NCBI GenBank assembly: GCA_026421205.1
Contig: JAPKBM010000009.1
Span: 1 to 63,125, forward strand
Source of the DNA: Planctomycetota bacterium
GTDB lineage: Bacteria > Planctomycetota > UBA1135
Direction: 5' to 3'
DNA: 63,125 nucleotides
The notes under the pieces are model-generated. The model saw only the letters and a list, made by a program, of their open reading frames with translations, searched no databases and had not been told where the DNA came from. Shown here piece by piece: positions 7,426-15,486 of the stretch. Position 1 is the stretch's first letter, and each line of letters begins with the position of its first letter. A program made the position numbers and the translations under genes.

Positions 7426-9408
7426 ATGCTGACCTTTGCGACCCTTTTATTTGCCTTTCCTGCTGTTCGGGCACAGGAAAGTACCGACCTCCTTTCTTCT
7501 GTGGCAACCACGCGGCGTGCTGAGCCCACTCGGCTTTGCTTAAAAACGTTGGACTGGGATACCCAATGGGGGCAGCCTGCGGTGGCTAAATCCCTTTCTT
7601 ATTCCGTGCAAGAAGCTGCAGAGGCGGGCTATTGGTACATCCAGGGTGCGCCAGACCGTATGGAAGATTTGAAGAAGGCCGTCCGTGCAGTCGGAGGTCA
7701 AATATTTGATTACATTCCGCACAATAGTTTTGAGGTCAAACTTCCCGCCGACGCCGTCCGTTCCGCACGACAGTTTGCGCAGGCGCTTTACCCCATTCAT
7801 CCGGCGTGGAAAATTGATCCGGAGGTTGGATTGCGGCAAACCCAAGATGCTCAAGGCCGACTTTATCTTTCGGTAGAAATCTGGGCCGACCAAGACTTGA
7901 TGTTTATGGAAGAACAGGTTTTGGCCCAAGAGATCGAGGTTCTTGCACTAGCTTCTTCCGGTCGTTATCAACGCATTGAAGTCCGCGCGGACCAGGCTGG
8001 GATTTTGCGTTTGGCACGCATGGCCGGCGTGAAATGGATGGAAGAAAATGTCACGGCTGAGTTGAGAAATGATAAGTCACAATGGGTGATTCAAACGAAC
8101 CAGAGTAATAACAAGTCACTTTGGAATGCCGGACTTCTTGGAGAGGATGTTTTTATTGGGCACATTGACGGCCGCATTGATGTGAATTCCTGTTACTTCA
8201 AGGATCCCAGTGGTGCTTCTCCTGGACCAAACCATCGGAAAATTAAGTGGATGCAGTCCACAGGTGGTTCGAATTCTCACGGTACACACACTGCGGGTTC
8301 TGCCGCAGGAGATGATGGCCCCAATGGTGGGAATGGAAGTCATAACGGCATGGCGCCGGCGGCTTATTTAGTGCACCATCCATCTTTCCCAGGAAGTAGT
8401 CAGATGTTGACATACTTGGATCGTGCACACACGAATGGTGCGCGGATTCACACGAACTCTTGGGGCGACGACAACACCACAAAGTACAATACGTGGTGTC
8501 GAGACATTGATGCTTATTCTCATGATAATGAAGAAGGCATGGTGATTTTTGCTTGCACCAATGGAACTAATCTGAAGAATCCAGAAAATGCAAAGTCTTC
8601 CGTTTCCGTGGGCGCAAGCTCAAAAAACAATCCGAACCAGCACGGTAGTGGCGGAAAGGGCCCAACCTCAGATGGCCGACGGAAGCCAGAAGTTTTTGCT
8701 CCGGGTTGTTCTACGGTGTCCGCAAAGAGCAATAATAATTGCGGAACAACGTCCATGTGTGGAACTTCGATGGCGTCACCGGTGGTTGCGGGTGGCACGG
8801 CATTGATCAAGCAGTACTTCGAGCAGGGCTATTACCCTTCTGGTTCACCTAATCCATCTAAGGCCTTTGTCCCATCGGGCTCGTTGCTCCGCGCAATGTT
8901 GGCCAATGGTGCTGTGGATATGACAGGCGTGAGTTCAGGCACAGGGCAATACCCGAATAAGAAAGAAGGCTGGGGTAGAATTTTGTTGGAGAACTCAATT
9001 TACTTGGCAGGAGACGTGAGGAAAATGAAGTGCGTTGATTTTTCTCATGCACAGGGCATTTCTCAAGATCAAATTCGCCGATTGCGTGTGAACATCCCCG
9101 TCAATGCAGGTGAAATGCGCGTGACGATTGCTTTTGCCGATGAACCGGGTGCTACAAATGCCACTCAGCCCGTAGTTAACAACTTGGACCTCATTGCGGT
9201 TGCTCCTGATGGAACGATCTACCGAGGGAACGTCTTGGACAATACCGTCAATGGTGAAGCAACACCAAACCCGACGACGACGGATGAGAAAAACACGTTA
9301 GAGCAAATTATCATTGCAAACCCCCAGGCGGGTCGCTGGACCTTTGCCGTAAGGGGCGCGGATGTTCCTGTTGGTCCACAAGGATTCGCTGGCGTACTGA
9401 CGTACTAA
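7426..9408 (+). CDS. Secreted subtilisin-like serine protease (S8), second of a tandem pair
   Basis: Paralog of the preceding gene, 660 residues. The signal peptide is MLTFATLLFAFPAVRA, cut before QES. Triad residues are D248 (IGHIDGR), H285 (NSHGTHTAGSA) and S448 (CGTSMASPV), in the same spacing as the upstream copy. The N-terminal region before the catalytic domain keeps paired motifs such as GGQIFDYIPHNSFE and HPAWKI, and the C-terminal beta domain (VNNLDLIAVAPDG) is also shared. Copies differ across their length, so the duplication is not recent. The final 4 bp overlap the convergent response-regulator gene, leaving no room for a terminator. Both copies retain all catalytic residues, so both are probably active. 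Confidence 0.93.
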   Translation: MLTFATLLFAFPAVRAQESTDLLSSVATTRRAEPTRLCLKTLDWDTQWGQPAVAKSLSYSVQEAAEAGYWYIQGAPDRMEDLKKAVRAVGGQIFDYIPHNSFEVKLPADAVRSARQFAQALYPIHPAWKIDPEVGLRQTQDAQGRLYLSVEIWADQDLMFMEEQVLAQEIEVLALASSGRYQRIEVRADQAGILRLARMAGVKWMEENVTAELRNDKSQWVIQTNQSNNKSLWNAGLLGEDVFIGHIDGRIDVNSCYFKDPSGASPGPNHRKIKWMQSTGGSNSHGTHTAGSAAGDDGPNGGNGSHNGMAPAAYLVHHPSFPGSSQMLTYLDRAHTNGARIHTNSWGDDNTTKYNTWCRDIDAYSHDNEEGMVIFACTNGTNLKNPENAKSSVSVGASSKNNPNQHGSGGKGPTSDGRRKPEVFAPGCSTVSAKSNNNCGTTSMCGTSMASPVVAGGTALIKQYFEQGYYPSGSPNPSKAFVPSGSLLRAMLANGAVDMTGVSSGTGQYPNKKEGWGRILLENSIYLAGDVRKMKCVDFSHAQGISQDQIRRLRVNIPVNAGEMRVTIAFADEPGATNATQPVVNNLDLIAVAPDGTIYRGNVLDNTVNGEATPNPTTTDEKNTLEQIIIANPQAGRWTFAVRGADVPVGPQGFAGVLTY

Positions 9409-10097
9409 ATTTTCAATCGATATCCTGTGCCGCGAATAGTCAGCAAAGAAGAAGGTCGAGCTGGGTCATTTTCGAAATGCTTGCGCAGTTGGACCATGTA
9501 ATTGTCGACGGTTCGCGGGGTTGGCTCAGACTCTTCTCCCCACACGTTGTCTAAGATTTTCTGGCGAGTAATAATGCCGCCACGTGCTTCAACAAGGAGT
9601 TTAAGAATGCCAAATTCTTTGGCATTCAGCGTGCAATGAGACCCGTCGGCCCGACAGGATTCTCTTGTTTCAAGGTTGATCCACCCGTCCCCAATAGCAA
9701 TGGGTTCCCCTACGGCTGTTTGGTTCCAGTGGGCACGTCGGAGGACAGCATGGACACGTGCTAATAACTCATCCAAGTGAAAAGGCTTTACAAGATAGTC
9801 ATCTCCTCCCGCAAGCAATCCTTTCACGCGGTCCGGTGTAAGATCTTTTGCTGTGACAAAAATGACGGGCGTCCGATCACCTTCTTGGCGAATCTGACGA
9901 CAAATAGAAAAGCCATCTAAGTTGGGCAGCATGACATCTAAGAGAATGAGTTGCTGGCCACCTGCACGAATGGCCCGAAGTGCGGACTCCCCGTCGGTTG
10001 CTAAAGAAATGCGATAGCCTTCGGCTTCAAGATTGTCACAAACCAACCGCGCAATGCGCGGTTCATCTTCTACAACGAGAATGCGCTCCTGCTTCAT
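9405..10097 (-). CDS. OmpR/PhoB-family DNA-binding response regulator
   Basis: Two-component transcription regulator of 230 residues. The receiver has acidic residues EDE at 10-12, phospho-acceptor D54 (LLDVMLPNLDG), a switch threonine in VIFVTAKD and a lysine in LVKPFHLDELL. The winged-helix output domain occupies about 135-230 (TLNAKEFGILKLLVEARG, RTVDNYMVQLRKHFE, IRGTGYRLK). The start is the ATG at 10097 (MKQERILVVEDE), inside an ATGA overlap with the stop of the kinase gene, so kinase and regulator are translationally coupled. A longer frame extends upstream through the kinase gene but is not real. The regulated genes are unknown; the adjacent proteases are candidates by proximity only. 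Confidence 0.95.
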   Translation of the reverse strand: MKQERILVVEDEPRIARLVCDNLEAEGYRISLATDGESALRAIRAGGQQLILLDVMLPNLDGFSICRQIRQEGDRTPVIFVTAKDLTPDRVKGLLAGGDDYLVKPFHLDELLARVHAVLRRAHWNQTAVGEPIAIGDGWINLETRESCRADGSHCTLNAKEFGILKLLVEARGGIITRQKILDNVWGEESEPTPRTVDNYMVQLRKHFENDPARPSSLLTIRGTGYRLKI

Positions 10098-11209
10098 GAA
10101 AAGGTTGCGTTGGATTGAGACAACATTGCTGGGCCTTTGGCCAGTAGCCAGCGAACGGTAAAGGTGGCCCCTTGCCCGGCCCCCGGACTTTCCGCGTGAA
10201 TCGTTGCGCCTTGGTTGCGCGCAAGTTCCGATGCAAGAAACAGCCCTAGCCCAACTCCGGGCGAGGTGCGCGTTCTCTCGTCGCCCGCCCGCCAGAAACG
10301 TCGAAACAAAAACCCTCGATCTTTCGCAGAGAAACCATTCCCTTGATCTTCGACAATAAGTTCCCCCCAACCACTTTCTTGTTGCACGTGAAGTGTGACA
10401 GGCTTTCCTTGGCCGTATTTGTGGGCATTACTCAAGAGATTCTGAATGATGGGGGTCATGGTGATGGGGTCGGCTTGAATGGTGACCTCTTCGCCATCAG
10501 CTAAGGTCATCACATGGCCAGAAAGTCCTTGTGTTTTTTTATATTGTTGCAAAATAGTTCTGACGGATTCCCGAAGAGCCACAGGATGCAATTCTGCCTG
10601 ATATCCCCGCGCGTCCAGCCGACCAACCTGGAGAACGTTATGGACCATAGAGTCCAATCGGGTTAGATCTGCCAACATACCGTCGGCATATTCTTTTGCT
10701 TTTTCTGCATTTGGCCGACGGATGATCGTCTCTACGGCTAAACGTAACCCATGGAGTGGAGATCGGAATTCGTGCGTCACTGCGTGGAGGAAATTAGATT
10801 GCTGAAGCACGAGAAAAGTGTCACGGCGAATCGTTTTGAGGAGCAATCCAATGCCGAGGGCTGCCAAAGCCAAGAAAACAATTGATTCACTGAGAATCAT
10901 CAAGCGTTTTCGGGCGTGCCTATGATCTAATTGAGTGAGAGAGTCCCCATGAATTTGAAGAATTCCACTGTGACTGACGATTTGTGGGAAGGAAGAATGG
11001 ACCATCTCCCAGGCAGCTTCCGGCATCATTTCAGCGTTGACTTGCTCAGCCAAGGCCTGCTCTGCATGGAAAAGCTCATTTTGAAGGGTCTGGAGGCGTG
11101 CTAAGCGGGTTTCGTCGGCTTGTTCCCATAGCATGTAGCCCCACCAACTCAGCTGACAAAGAAACAGCAGAGTGAGGAAAAAAGCCCAAAAAGGGAGTTT
11201 GACCTTCAT
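10094..11209 (-). CDS. Membrane sensor histidine kinase
   Basis: Partner of the downstream OmpR-type regulator. From the ATG at 11209 (MKVKLPFW) it has 371 residues: TM1 at about 5-27, a short extracytoplasmic sensor loop of about 75 residues rich in Glu and Ala, TM2 at about 103-124, then the dimerisation/phosphoacceptor helix with H146 (THEFRSPLHG). The HATPase domain follows with N box NLLSNAHKYGQG, G1 VEDQGNGFS and G2 GVGLGLFLASELARNQG. An in-frame TTG at 11221 would add 4 residues and is less likely. It starts only 23 bp from the divergent metallohydrolase gene, so the two promoters must overlap neighbouring coding sequence. Signal unknown. Confidence 0.93.
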   Translation of the reverse strand: MKVKLPFWAFFLTLLFLCQLSWWGYMLWEQADETRLARLQTLQNELFHAEQALAEQVNAEMMPEAAWEMVHSSFPQIVSHSGILQIHGDSLTQLDHRHARKRLMILSESIVFLALAALGIGLLLKTIRRDTFLVLQQSNFLHAVTHEFRSPLHGLRLAVETIIRRPNAEKAKEYADGMLADLTRLDSMVHNVLQVGRLDARGYQAELHPVALRESVRTILQQYKKTQGLSGHVMTLADGEEVTIQADPITMTPIIQNLLSNAHKYGQGKPVTLHVQQESGWGELIVEDQGNGFSAKDRGFLFRRFWRAGDERTRTSPGVGLGLFLASELARNQGATIHAESPGAGQGATFTVRWLLAKGPAMLSQSNATFS

Positions 11210-11232
11210 TTCATGTGGCAAAATAGCGTGAG

Positions 11233-13059
11233 ATGACCCGTTTCACCCTACTTTTCTTTCCCCTTGCACTTCTCGCCGGCTTGGCCAGTCCTTCTTTGGA
11301 TGCGGAAGCCACGACTCAGCCTCCGGTTGGAAAAGTGGAAATGCACCTTTTGCCCTTTTCCATGATGGAAAATATTCGAGAAACAGGATTCGTTGTTCCC
11401 ATGCAATTGCAGGCCTACAACGCCGGTTTGGGTGCGGCATCTCTTGTGCGCCTTGAGGCTCGGTCAGTTCATGGGCAACTTTTGGATTCCGTGGACTTGA
11501 AAGGAGAGCGCTTGCTTGGTGATGAGGGTGAGCTGTTTCGTATTCATCATATGCTAGAAAGAATGAACCCGGAATTGTCCCATCGCCACACGGATCGCCT
11601 ATTCATTCCCTTGGAAGAGAGGGAAGTACTTTTGCCCGACGCAGAAGCGCAATTGTTGAGTGATGCTATTGAGGCGGTTGCGGTCTTCAAGAAAGGGGGC
11701 GTGATGCAAATGCGCAACTTGACTTTTGAAGTGAACTTGTCCGAACTCTTCCCGGTCAATGCGGAGCCGGGCGATGAAGCCGTCATAGATATTCGATTGC
11801 ATTATTTGGATGGAAAGGGACAGCCGGCTTCTTTGGCCTACACCCATGCCATCCAACTTCTTCCAGCTTATTTTCCACCACCGGAAGAATGGCAGGCGCG
11901 TTTTGGCATGGGTCGCTCAACGCCCGCTTGGTACGCAGGGGATTTGCACGTTCATAATTGTCGAGATCAAGCGGCGGGCGGTTGCCCAAGTTGTGCAGCA
12001 GAATCGTTTAACTTGACGGGGTCTTATTCAAATGCTCAGCTGAAGCCACAGTTTCAAGCATTGGGCTTTGGTTTTTTTAGTACAACAACCCATTCCTATT
12101 GCATCAATAATGACACAGAATTTCAGGAGGTTGTGACGGAATCGACGCAGTTAGATGAGGCAACATTTCGCGTTCTGTGTGGAACCGAGTTGACTAATCG
12201 TGAAAAAGGACCTCAGCAAGGAAGTGACATTAATGACACGCTTTGTACGTTAGGCGGTAATTGGGGCCGAGGCATTGCTCACATGGGGGGGCATGGCATC
12301 ACAACACGGAAGCCCGGTGGTCAGCAGGGCTTCATGGATAATTGTGATGCACCAATCAAACCTCAAGATGAAAACGTGAGGAAGGTGAATCAGGAAGGGG
12401 GCTTTACCATTGCAAACCACCCGGGTGGGGACACCCTTGGTTTCAACAGCGTAGATCGCTTCCAAGGAATGGAAATGAACATGACCGTCGGAACGGAGGT
12501 TTGGAACCATGATGTTTCCTCTGGTTTCATCACGCAGATTCACCGGAATTGGTGGATCCAGCGAATGCTCGAAGGCAAAATCACCTATCCCTTCTCAGGT
12601 TCGGACACGCACGACGAAGCGGTAGACTTTGGCGCCACACACGTTCTCGTGGACGGAGCTCTCACCGATGCCAAGTTGATTGACTCCATGAAGCAAGGTC
12701 GGCACTACTTAAGCAACGGCCCTTTCCTCTCCAACACGCTGTACGACAACGGTGGCCGAAGTCTTGACATGGGCGGCATTATTCAGGTGGCAACCTCCCG
12801 TGTTCCCCAGAATTACCCTGTGCACTTAGATAGTTTCTATAATTTAGGAAATGACGTTGCCACGATGCGCGTCTACAGGGGTGTCGTTGGTGATAATGAC
12901 GAAACGCTTTTGGCGGAGTATCAAAACGTGACGGGGTCGGGTGTATTGACCACAAACGACACGGTTCAGAGAAATGGGACCTCTTGGTATCGGACGGAAA
13001 TGGAAGTGGGTTGGGGCAATGCTGCCTACACATCACCCTGTATCATTTTCTTAAACTAG
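11233..13059 (+). CDS. Secreted CehA/McbA-type PHP-family metallohydrolase
   Basis: A 608-residue exported protein. The signal peptide TLLFFPLALLAGLASPSLDA is followed by a beta-rich N-terminal region (about 30-225) and then a PHP-superfamily metal-dependent hydrolase domain. Metal-ligand motifs are visible: GDLHVHNC near 237, TTTHSY near 288, GHGITT, ANHPGGD and GSDTHDE near 458. This arrangement matches CehA/McbA family enzymes, which hydrolyse esters, carbamates or phosphoesters depending on the member; the substrate here cannot be told. Cysteine-rich spacing near the first motif (CRDQAAGGCPSC) suggests disulfides or extra metal binding. It is divergent from the sensor kinase. Confidence 0.85.
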   Translation: MTRFTLLFFPLALLAGLASPSLDAEATTQPPVGKVEMHLLPFSMMENIRETGFVVPMQLQAYNAGLGAASLVRLEARSVHGQLLDSVDLKGERLLGDEGELFRIHHMLERMNPELSHRHTDRLFIPLEEREVLLPDAEAQLLSDAIEAVAVFKKGGVMQMRNLTFEVNLSELFPVNAEPGDEAVIDIRLHYLDGKGQPASLAYTHAIQLLPAYFPPPEEWQARFGMGRSTPAWYAGDLHVHNCRDQAAGGCPSCAAESFNLTGSYSNAQLKPQFQALGFGFFSTTTHSYCINNDTEFQEVVTESTQLDEATFRVLCGTELTNREKGPQQGSDINDTLCTLGGNWGRGIAHMGGHGITTRKPGGQQGFMDNCDAPIKPQDENVRKVNQEGGFTIANHPGGDTLGFNSVDRFQGMEMNMTVGTEVWNHDVSSGFITQIHRNWWIQRMLEGKITYPFSGSDTHDEAVDFGATHVLVDGALTDAKLIDSMKQGRHYLSNGPFLSNTLYDNGGRSLDMGGIIQVATSRVPQNYPVHLDSFYNLGNDVATMRVYRGVVGDNDETLLAEYQNVTGSGVLTTNDTVQRNGTSWYRTEMEVGWGNAAYTSPCIIFLN

Positions 13060-13097
13060 TTTTCTGGGCTCTGCTTCGTCAGAATGAGCCCTTCATC

Positions 13098-14273
13098 ATG
13101 CCGAATCAACCGAAAGAAGAGTGGCCACCTGTCATTATGGTGGAAAATGCAGAGCAACTCCAGGTCGCTCTTGAAGAGTGGGAAAGTGCCGACCTCGTGG
13201 GGCTAGACACGGAGTCCAATTCCTTTTTTGCCTATACGGACCGCTTGTGCCTCTTGCAGGTATCGGCCAATGGCAAGGATTGGATTGTGGACCCCATCGC
13301 TTTGGGCGAGGACCTGAAAATGATCAAGGGTTTTTTAGAAGACCCAGAACAAGTCGTGATTTTTCACGCAGCAGAATATGATCTCATGCTGATTAAGGCA
13401 GATCTTGGCGCAGAGATTAAGGGTTTGTTTGATACACAAGTTGCCATGACTTTGTTGGGGAGCAAAAAGACTGGGTTGGCCGCCTTGCTGGAAGATTACT
13501 ATGGAGTATGCGTTTCCAAGAAATATCAGCGGTCGGATTGGGGTAAGCGGCCCTTGTCGGATGGCCAGTTGGAATATGCACGAACGGATACACGCTTTCT
13601 CCCCGATGTTTACGGGAAGCTCATGGCGAAGCTAGAAGCGGCGAACATGGTGGTTGCCCTCGAAGGAGATTGCCTTCGGCAGGAGCAAGAGATTCTTTCC
13701 CCACGCGTTCCAAACATGGAGGGTTGGCGGAAATTGAAGCAGGCGCGGGGCTTGGATGCATCGGCGAAGGCACGACTTCGTGCGCTTTTTCAGTGGAGAG
13801 AAACAACGGCACAAAAAAGAGATGTCCCTGTTTTCCGTGTCTTGGCAAATGATGCTCTCGGAGAATTAGCCCGCCACCCGCCGAAGAGCATGAAAGATTT
13901 AGCCGACCGGAAGGGTGTCGGCTGGAAGGTGGCTAAGCGCTACGGAGACCCTATCTTGAATGCATTGCGGGCCGTAGAGGGGCAGGAGATCCAAGAAAAG
14001 CCTCAGGAAAAGGTAGACCGCGCAGAGCGGGAACGTCGGCGTATTGTTCGTGAAAATAAAGAAGCCCTGAAGAATTGGCGAAAAAAAATGGCGCAGTCTT
14101 TGGATTTGCCCAGCGAGCGATTGATGCACCGACGTCATTTAGAGGAATTAGCGAGTAAACTTCCGCGCACATCGGAGGAGTTGTTGCGTACAATACCGAT
14201 GAACGACTGGCAGCGGGAAACGCTGGAGTCTTCTTTACTAGTCGTTTTGGAAAATCTTCCGGCCCCTCAATAA
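13098..14273 (+). CDS. rnd: Ribonuclease D
   Basis: 3'-to-5' exoribonuclease acting in tRNA 3' maturation and RNA turnover. The 391 residues carry the DEDDy nuclease domain: D and E in LVGLDTESNSFF, D in FHAAEYDLML, and Y/D in LEYARTDTRFLPDVY. A first HRDC domain (about 215-290, LRALFQWRETTAQKRDVPVFR) and a second, weaker helical HRDC-like region at the end follow. The start is the ATG at 13098 (MPNQPKEEW), 38 bp after the upstream gene; an open frame continues upstream within that gene and is not used. A short lipoprotein gene starts 3 bp after the stop. Confidence 0.93.
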   Translation: MPNQPKEEWPPVIMVENAEQLQVALEEWESADLVGLDTESNSFFAYTDRLCLLQVSANGKDWIVDPIALGEDLKMIKGFLEDPEQVVIFHAAEYDLMLIKADLGAEIKGLFDTQVAMTLLGSKKTGLAALLEDYYGVCVSKKYQRSDWGKRPLSDGQLEYARTDTRFLPDVYGKLMAKLEAANMVVALEGDCLRQEQEILSPRVPNMEGWRKLKQARGLDASAKARLRALFQWRETTAQKRDVPVFRVLANDALGELARHPPKSMKDLADRKGVGWKVAKRYGDPILNALRAVEGQEIQEKPQEKVDRAERERRRIVRENKEALKNWRKKMAQSLDLPSERLMHRRHLEELASKLPRTSEELLRTIPMNDWQRETLESSLLVVLENLPAPQ

Positions 14274-14276
14274 GTC

Positions 14277-14462
14277 ATGCACAAAATACTCGCCCTTCTT
14301 TTTCTTGCTTCGCCTTCCTGCATTATGGTCGTAGGAGATCGAGACCCTTCGGGCTCCGCCTGTGACAAAGGTGCTTGTGAAAGTGCCGAAAAAGCACCCG
14401 CTCAATGCTGCGCTGACGCTGCTGCCGTTGGCAAAGAATGTGAAGGCTGCAAGGGTGAGTAA
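14277..14462 (+). CDS. Tiny cysteine-rich lipoprotein
   Basis: A 61-residue predicted lipoprotein of unknown function. The N-terminus (MHKILALLFLASPSC) has a positive residue, a hydrophobic core and a lipobox-like end at C15. The mature part has six more cysteines in 46 residues, in patterns CDKGAC, CC and CEGC, and many acidic residues, suggesting metal or disulfide chemistry. It follows rnd by 3 bp and stops exactly where the convergent CobW-family gene stops. Small size lowers certainty, but the signal sequence and cysteine pattern argue for a real gene. Confidence 0.6.
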   Translation: MHKILALLFLASPSCIMVVGDRDPSGSACDKGACESAEKAPAQCCADAAAVGKECEGCKGE

Positions 14463-15443
14463 TTAATTCGCCACGCAGGCGTGAATGCCTCTGAGAAAGA
14501 AATCTTTTTCTAGATTTCTCCCAATAAAGACGAGCTCCGTATTTCGGGGTTCGTCTTTTTTCCATTCTTCGCCGGCAGAGACTTGATAGAGGTCGTATGT
14601 TCCTTGCAAGATAGCCCGGTAAGGTCGGTCGGCAAGGTGTATAAATCCTTTGTATCGAATGAGGTCGAGGCCAAATTGATTGGCGCACGCTCCAAGCCAG
14701 AGCTGGACTTTCATTTCGTCCAGTGGCCGCGTTTCAAGGAGGCTGACGGTGGCAATGCCGTCGTGAGGCTTCTCTTCCGTGCTATGAGCGTCCGAGATTT
14801 TCTGTAGAGACCGCGGAGGTCGGCTTTGAAGGATTTCGGCAATAGAAACGGCTGCTTGTGTGGCATTGAAAATTGGAGCGGTTGGATTCAACTTTCGAAG
14901 CCGTTTTCTTGTCTTTTCAATTTTGATGATTGAGCTGAGGTCGATTTTATTCAGGAGGAGGACGTCGGCGAGGGCAATTTGCTCAACTGCCGACGGCTCA
15001 TTGAGGGCAATGGAATAGTGCTTTGCGTCCACCATGCCGATGACCGCCTCGACTTGGTAATAAGTAGCAATTTCCGCTTCTAAGAGGAAGGTTTTGAGAA
15101 GCGGTGCCGGTTCCGCAATGCCGGTCGTTTCAATCAGCACGCGATCAAAGGTGGGTTTCTTGAAAAAAGGAGGCCTCCTCTTTCGAAGTCGCTTCAGGGA
15201 CTGAATCAAATCACCTCGCACGGTACAGCAAACACACCCATTTTGAAGCTCTACCATTTGGTCTTTGCTGCGGACCACCAAACGGTCATCAATACCGATA
15301 TCTCCGAACTCATTGACAAGAACGGCAAATTTTTGCCCGTGTGGCTCTGACAAAATACGATTGACCAAGGTCGTTTTTCCAGCTCCAAGCCATCCGGTCA
15401 GCAAAGTGACAGGCGTTCTTGGGTCTTCGGAGGACGCGTCCAT
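14463..15443 (-). CDS. CobW/COG0523-family G3E GTPase (metal chaperone)
   Basis: GTPase of the CobW/ZNG1/YeiR group, which deliver metals (mainly zinc or cobalt) to client proteins. The P-loop is GWLGAGKTTLVN. The metal-binding CxCC motif is in ELQNGCVCCTVRGDL, and ETTGIAEP and NKID complete the GTPase signature. A CobW C-terminal domain covers about 230-326. The ATG at 15443 (MDASSEDPRT) gives 326 residues; an ATG at 15488 would add 15 residues but overlaps the divergent priA start. The client is unknown. Adjacency to a Cys-rich lipoprotein is convergent, so a link is only suggestive. Confidence 0.9.
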   Translation of the reverse strand: MDASSEDPRTPVTLLTGWLGAGKTTLVNRILSEPHGQKFAVLVNEFGDIGIDDRLVVRSKDQMVELQNGCVCCTVRGDLIQSLKRLRKRRPPFFKKPTFDRVLIETTGIAEPAPLLKTFLLEAEIATYYQVEAVIGMVDAKHYSIALNEPSAVEQIALADVLLLNKIDLSSIIKIEKTRKRLRKLNPTAPIFNATQAAVSIAEILQSRPPRSLQKISDAHSTEEKPHDGIATVSLLETRPLDEMKVQLWLGACANQFGLDLIRYKGFIHLADRPYRAILQGTYDLYQVSAGEEWKKDEPRNTELVFIGRNLEKDFFLRGIHACVAN

Positions 15444-15473
15444 CCCGCTAGTATCGGCAGGCGCGTGCGGCCC

Positions 15474-15479
15474 TACAAT
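15474..15479 (+). promoter_or_regulatory. Possible -10 box of priA
   Basis: TACAAT (5 of 6 consensus positions) lies 7 nt before the ATG at 15487, implying a leaderless or near-leaderless mRNA. No good -35 is seen. The ATG at 15478 overlaps this box, which favours the later start. Confidence 0.3.
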
Positions 15480-15486
15480 GCGGCAC

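Noticed and set aside
10098-10370. N-terminal extension of the OmpR-type regulator
   Set aside because: It would run back through the kinase gene in another frame; the receiver fold starts at 10097 in an ATGA overlap.
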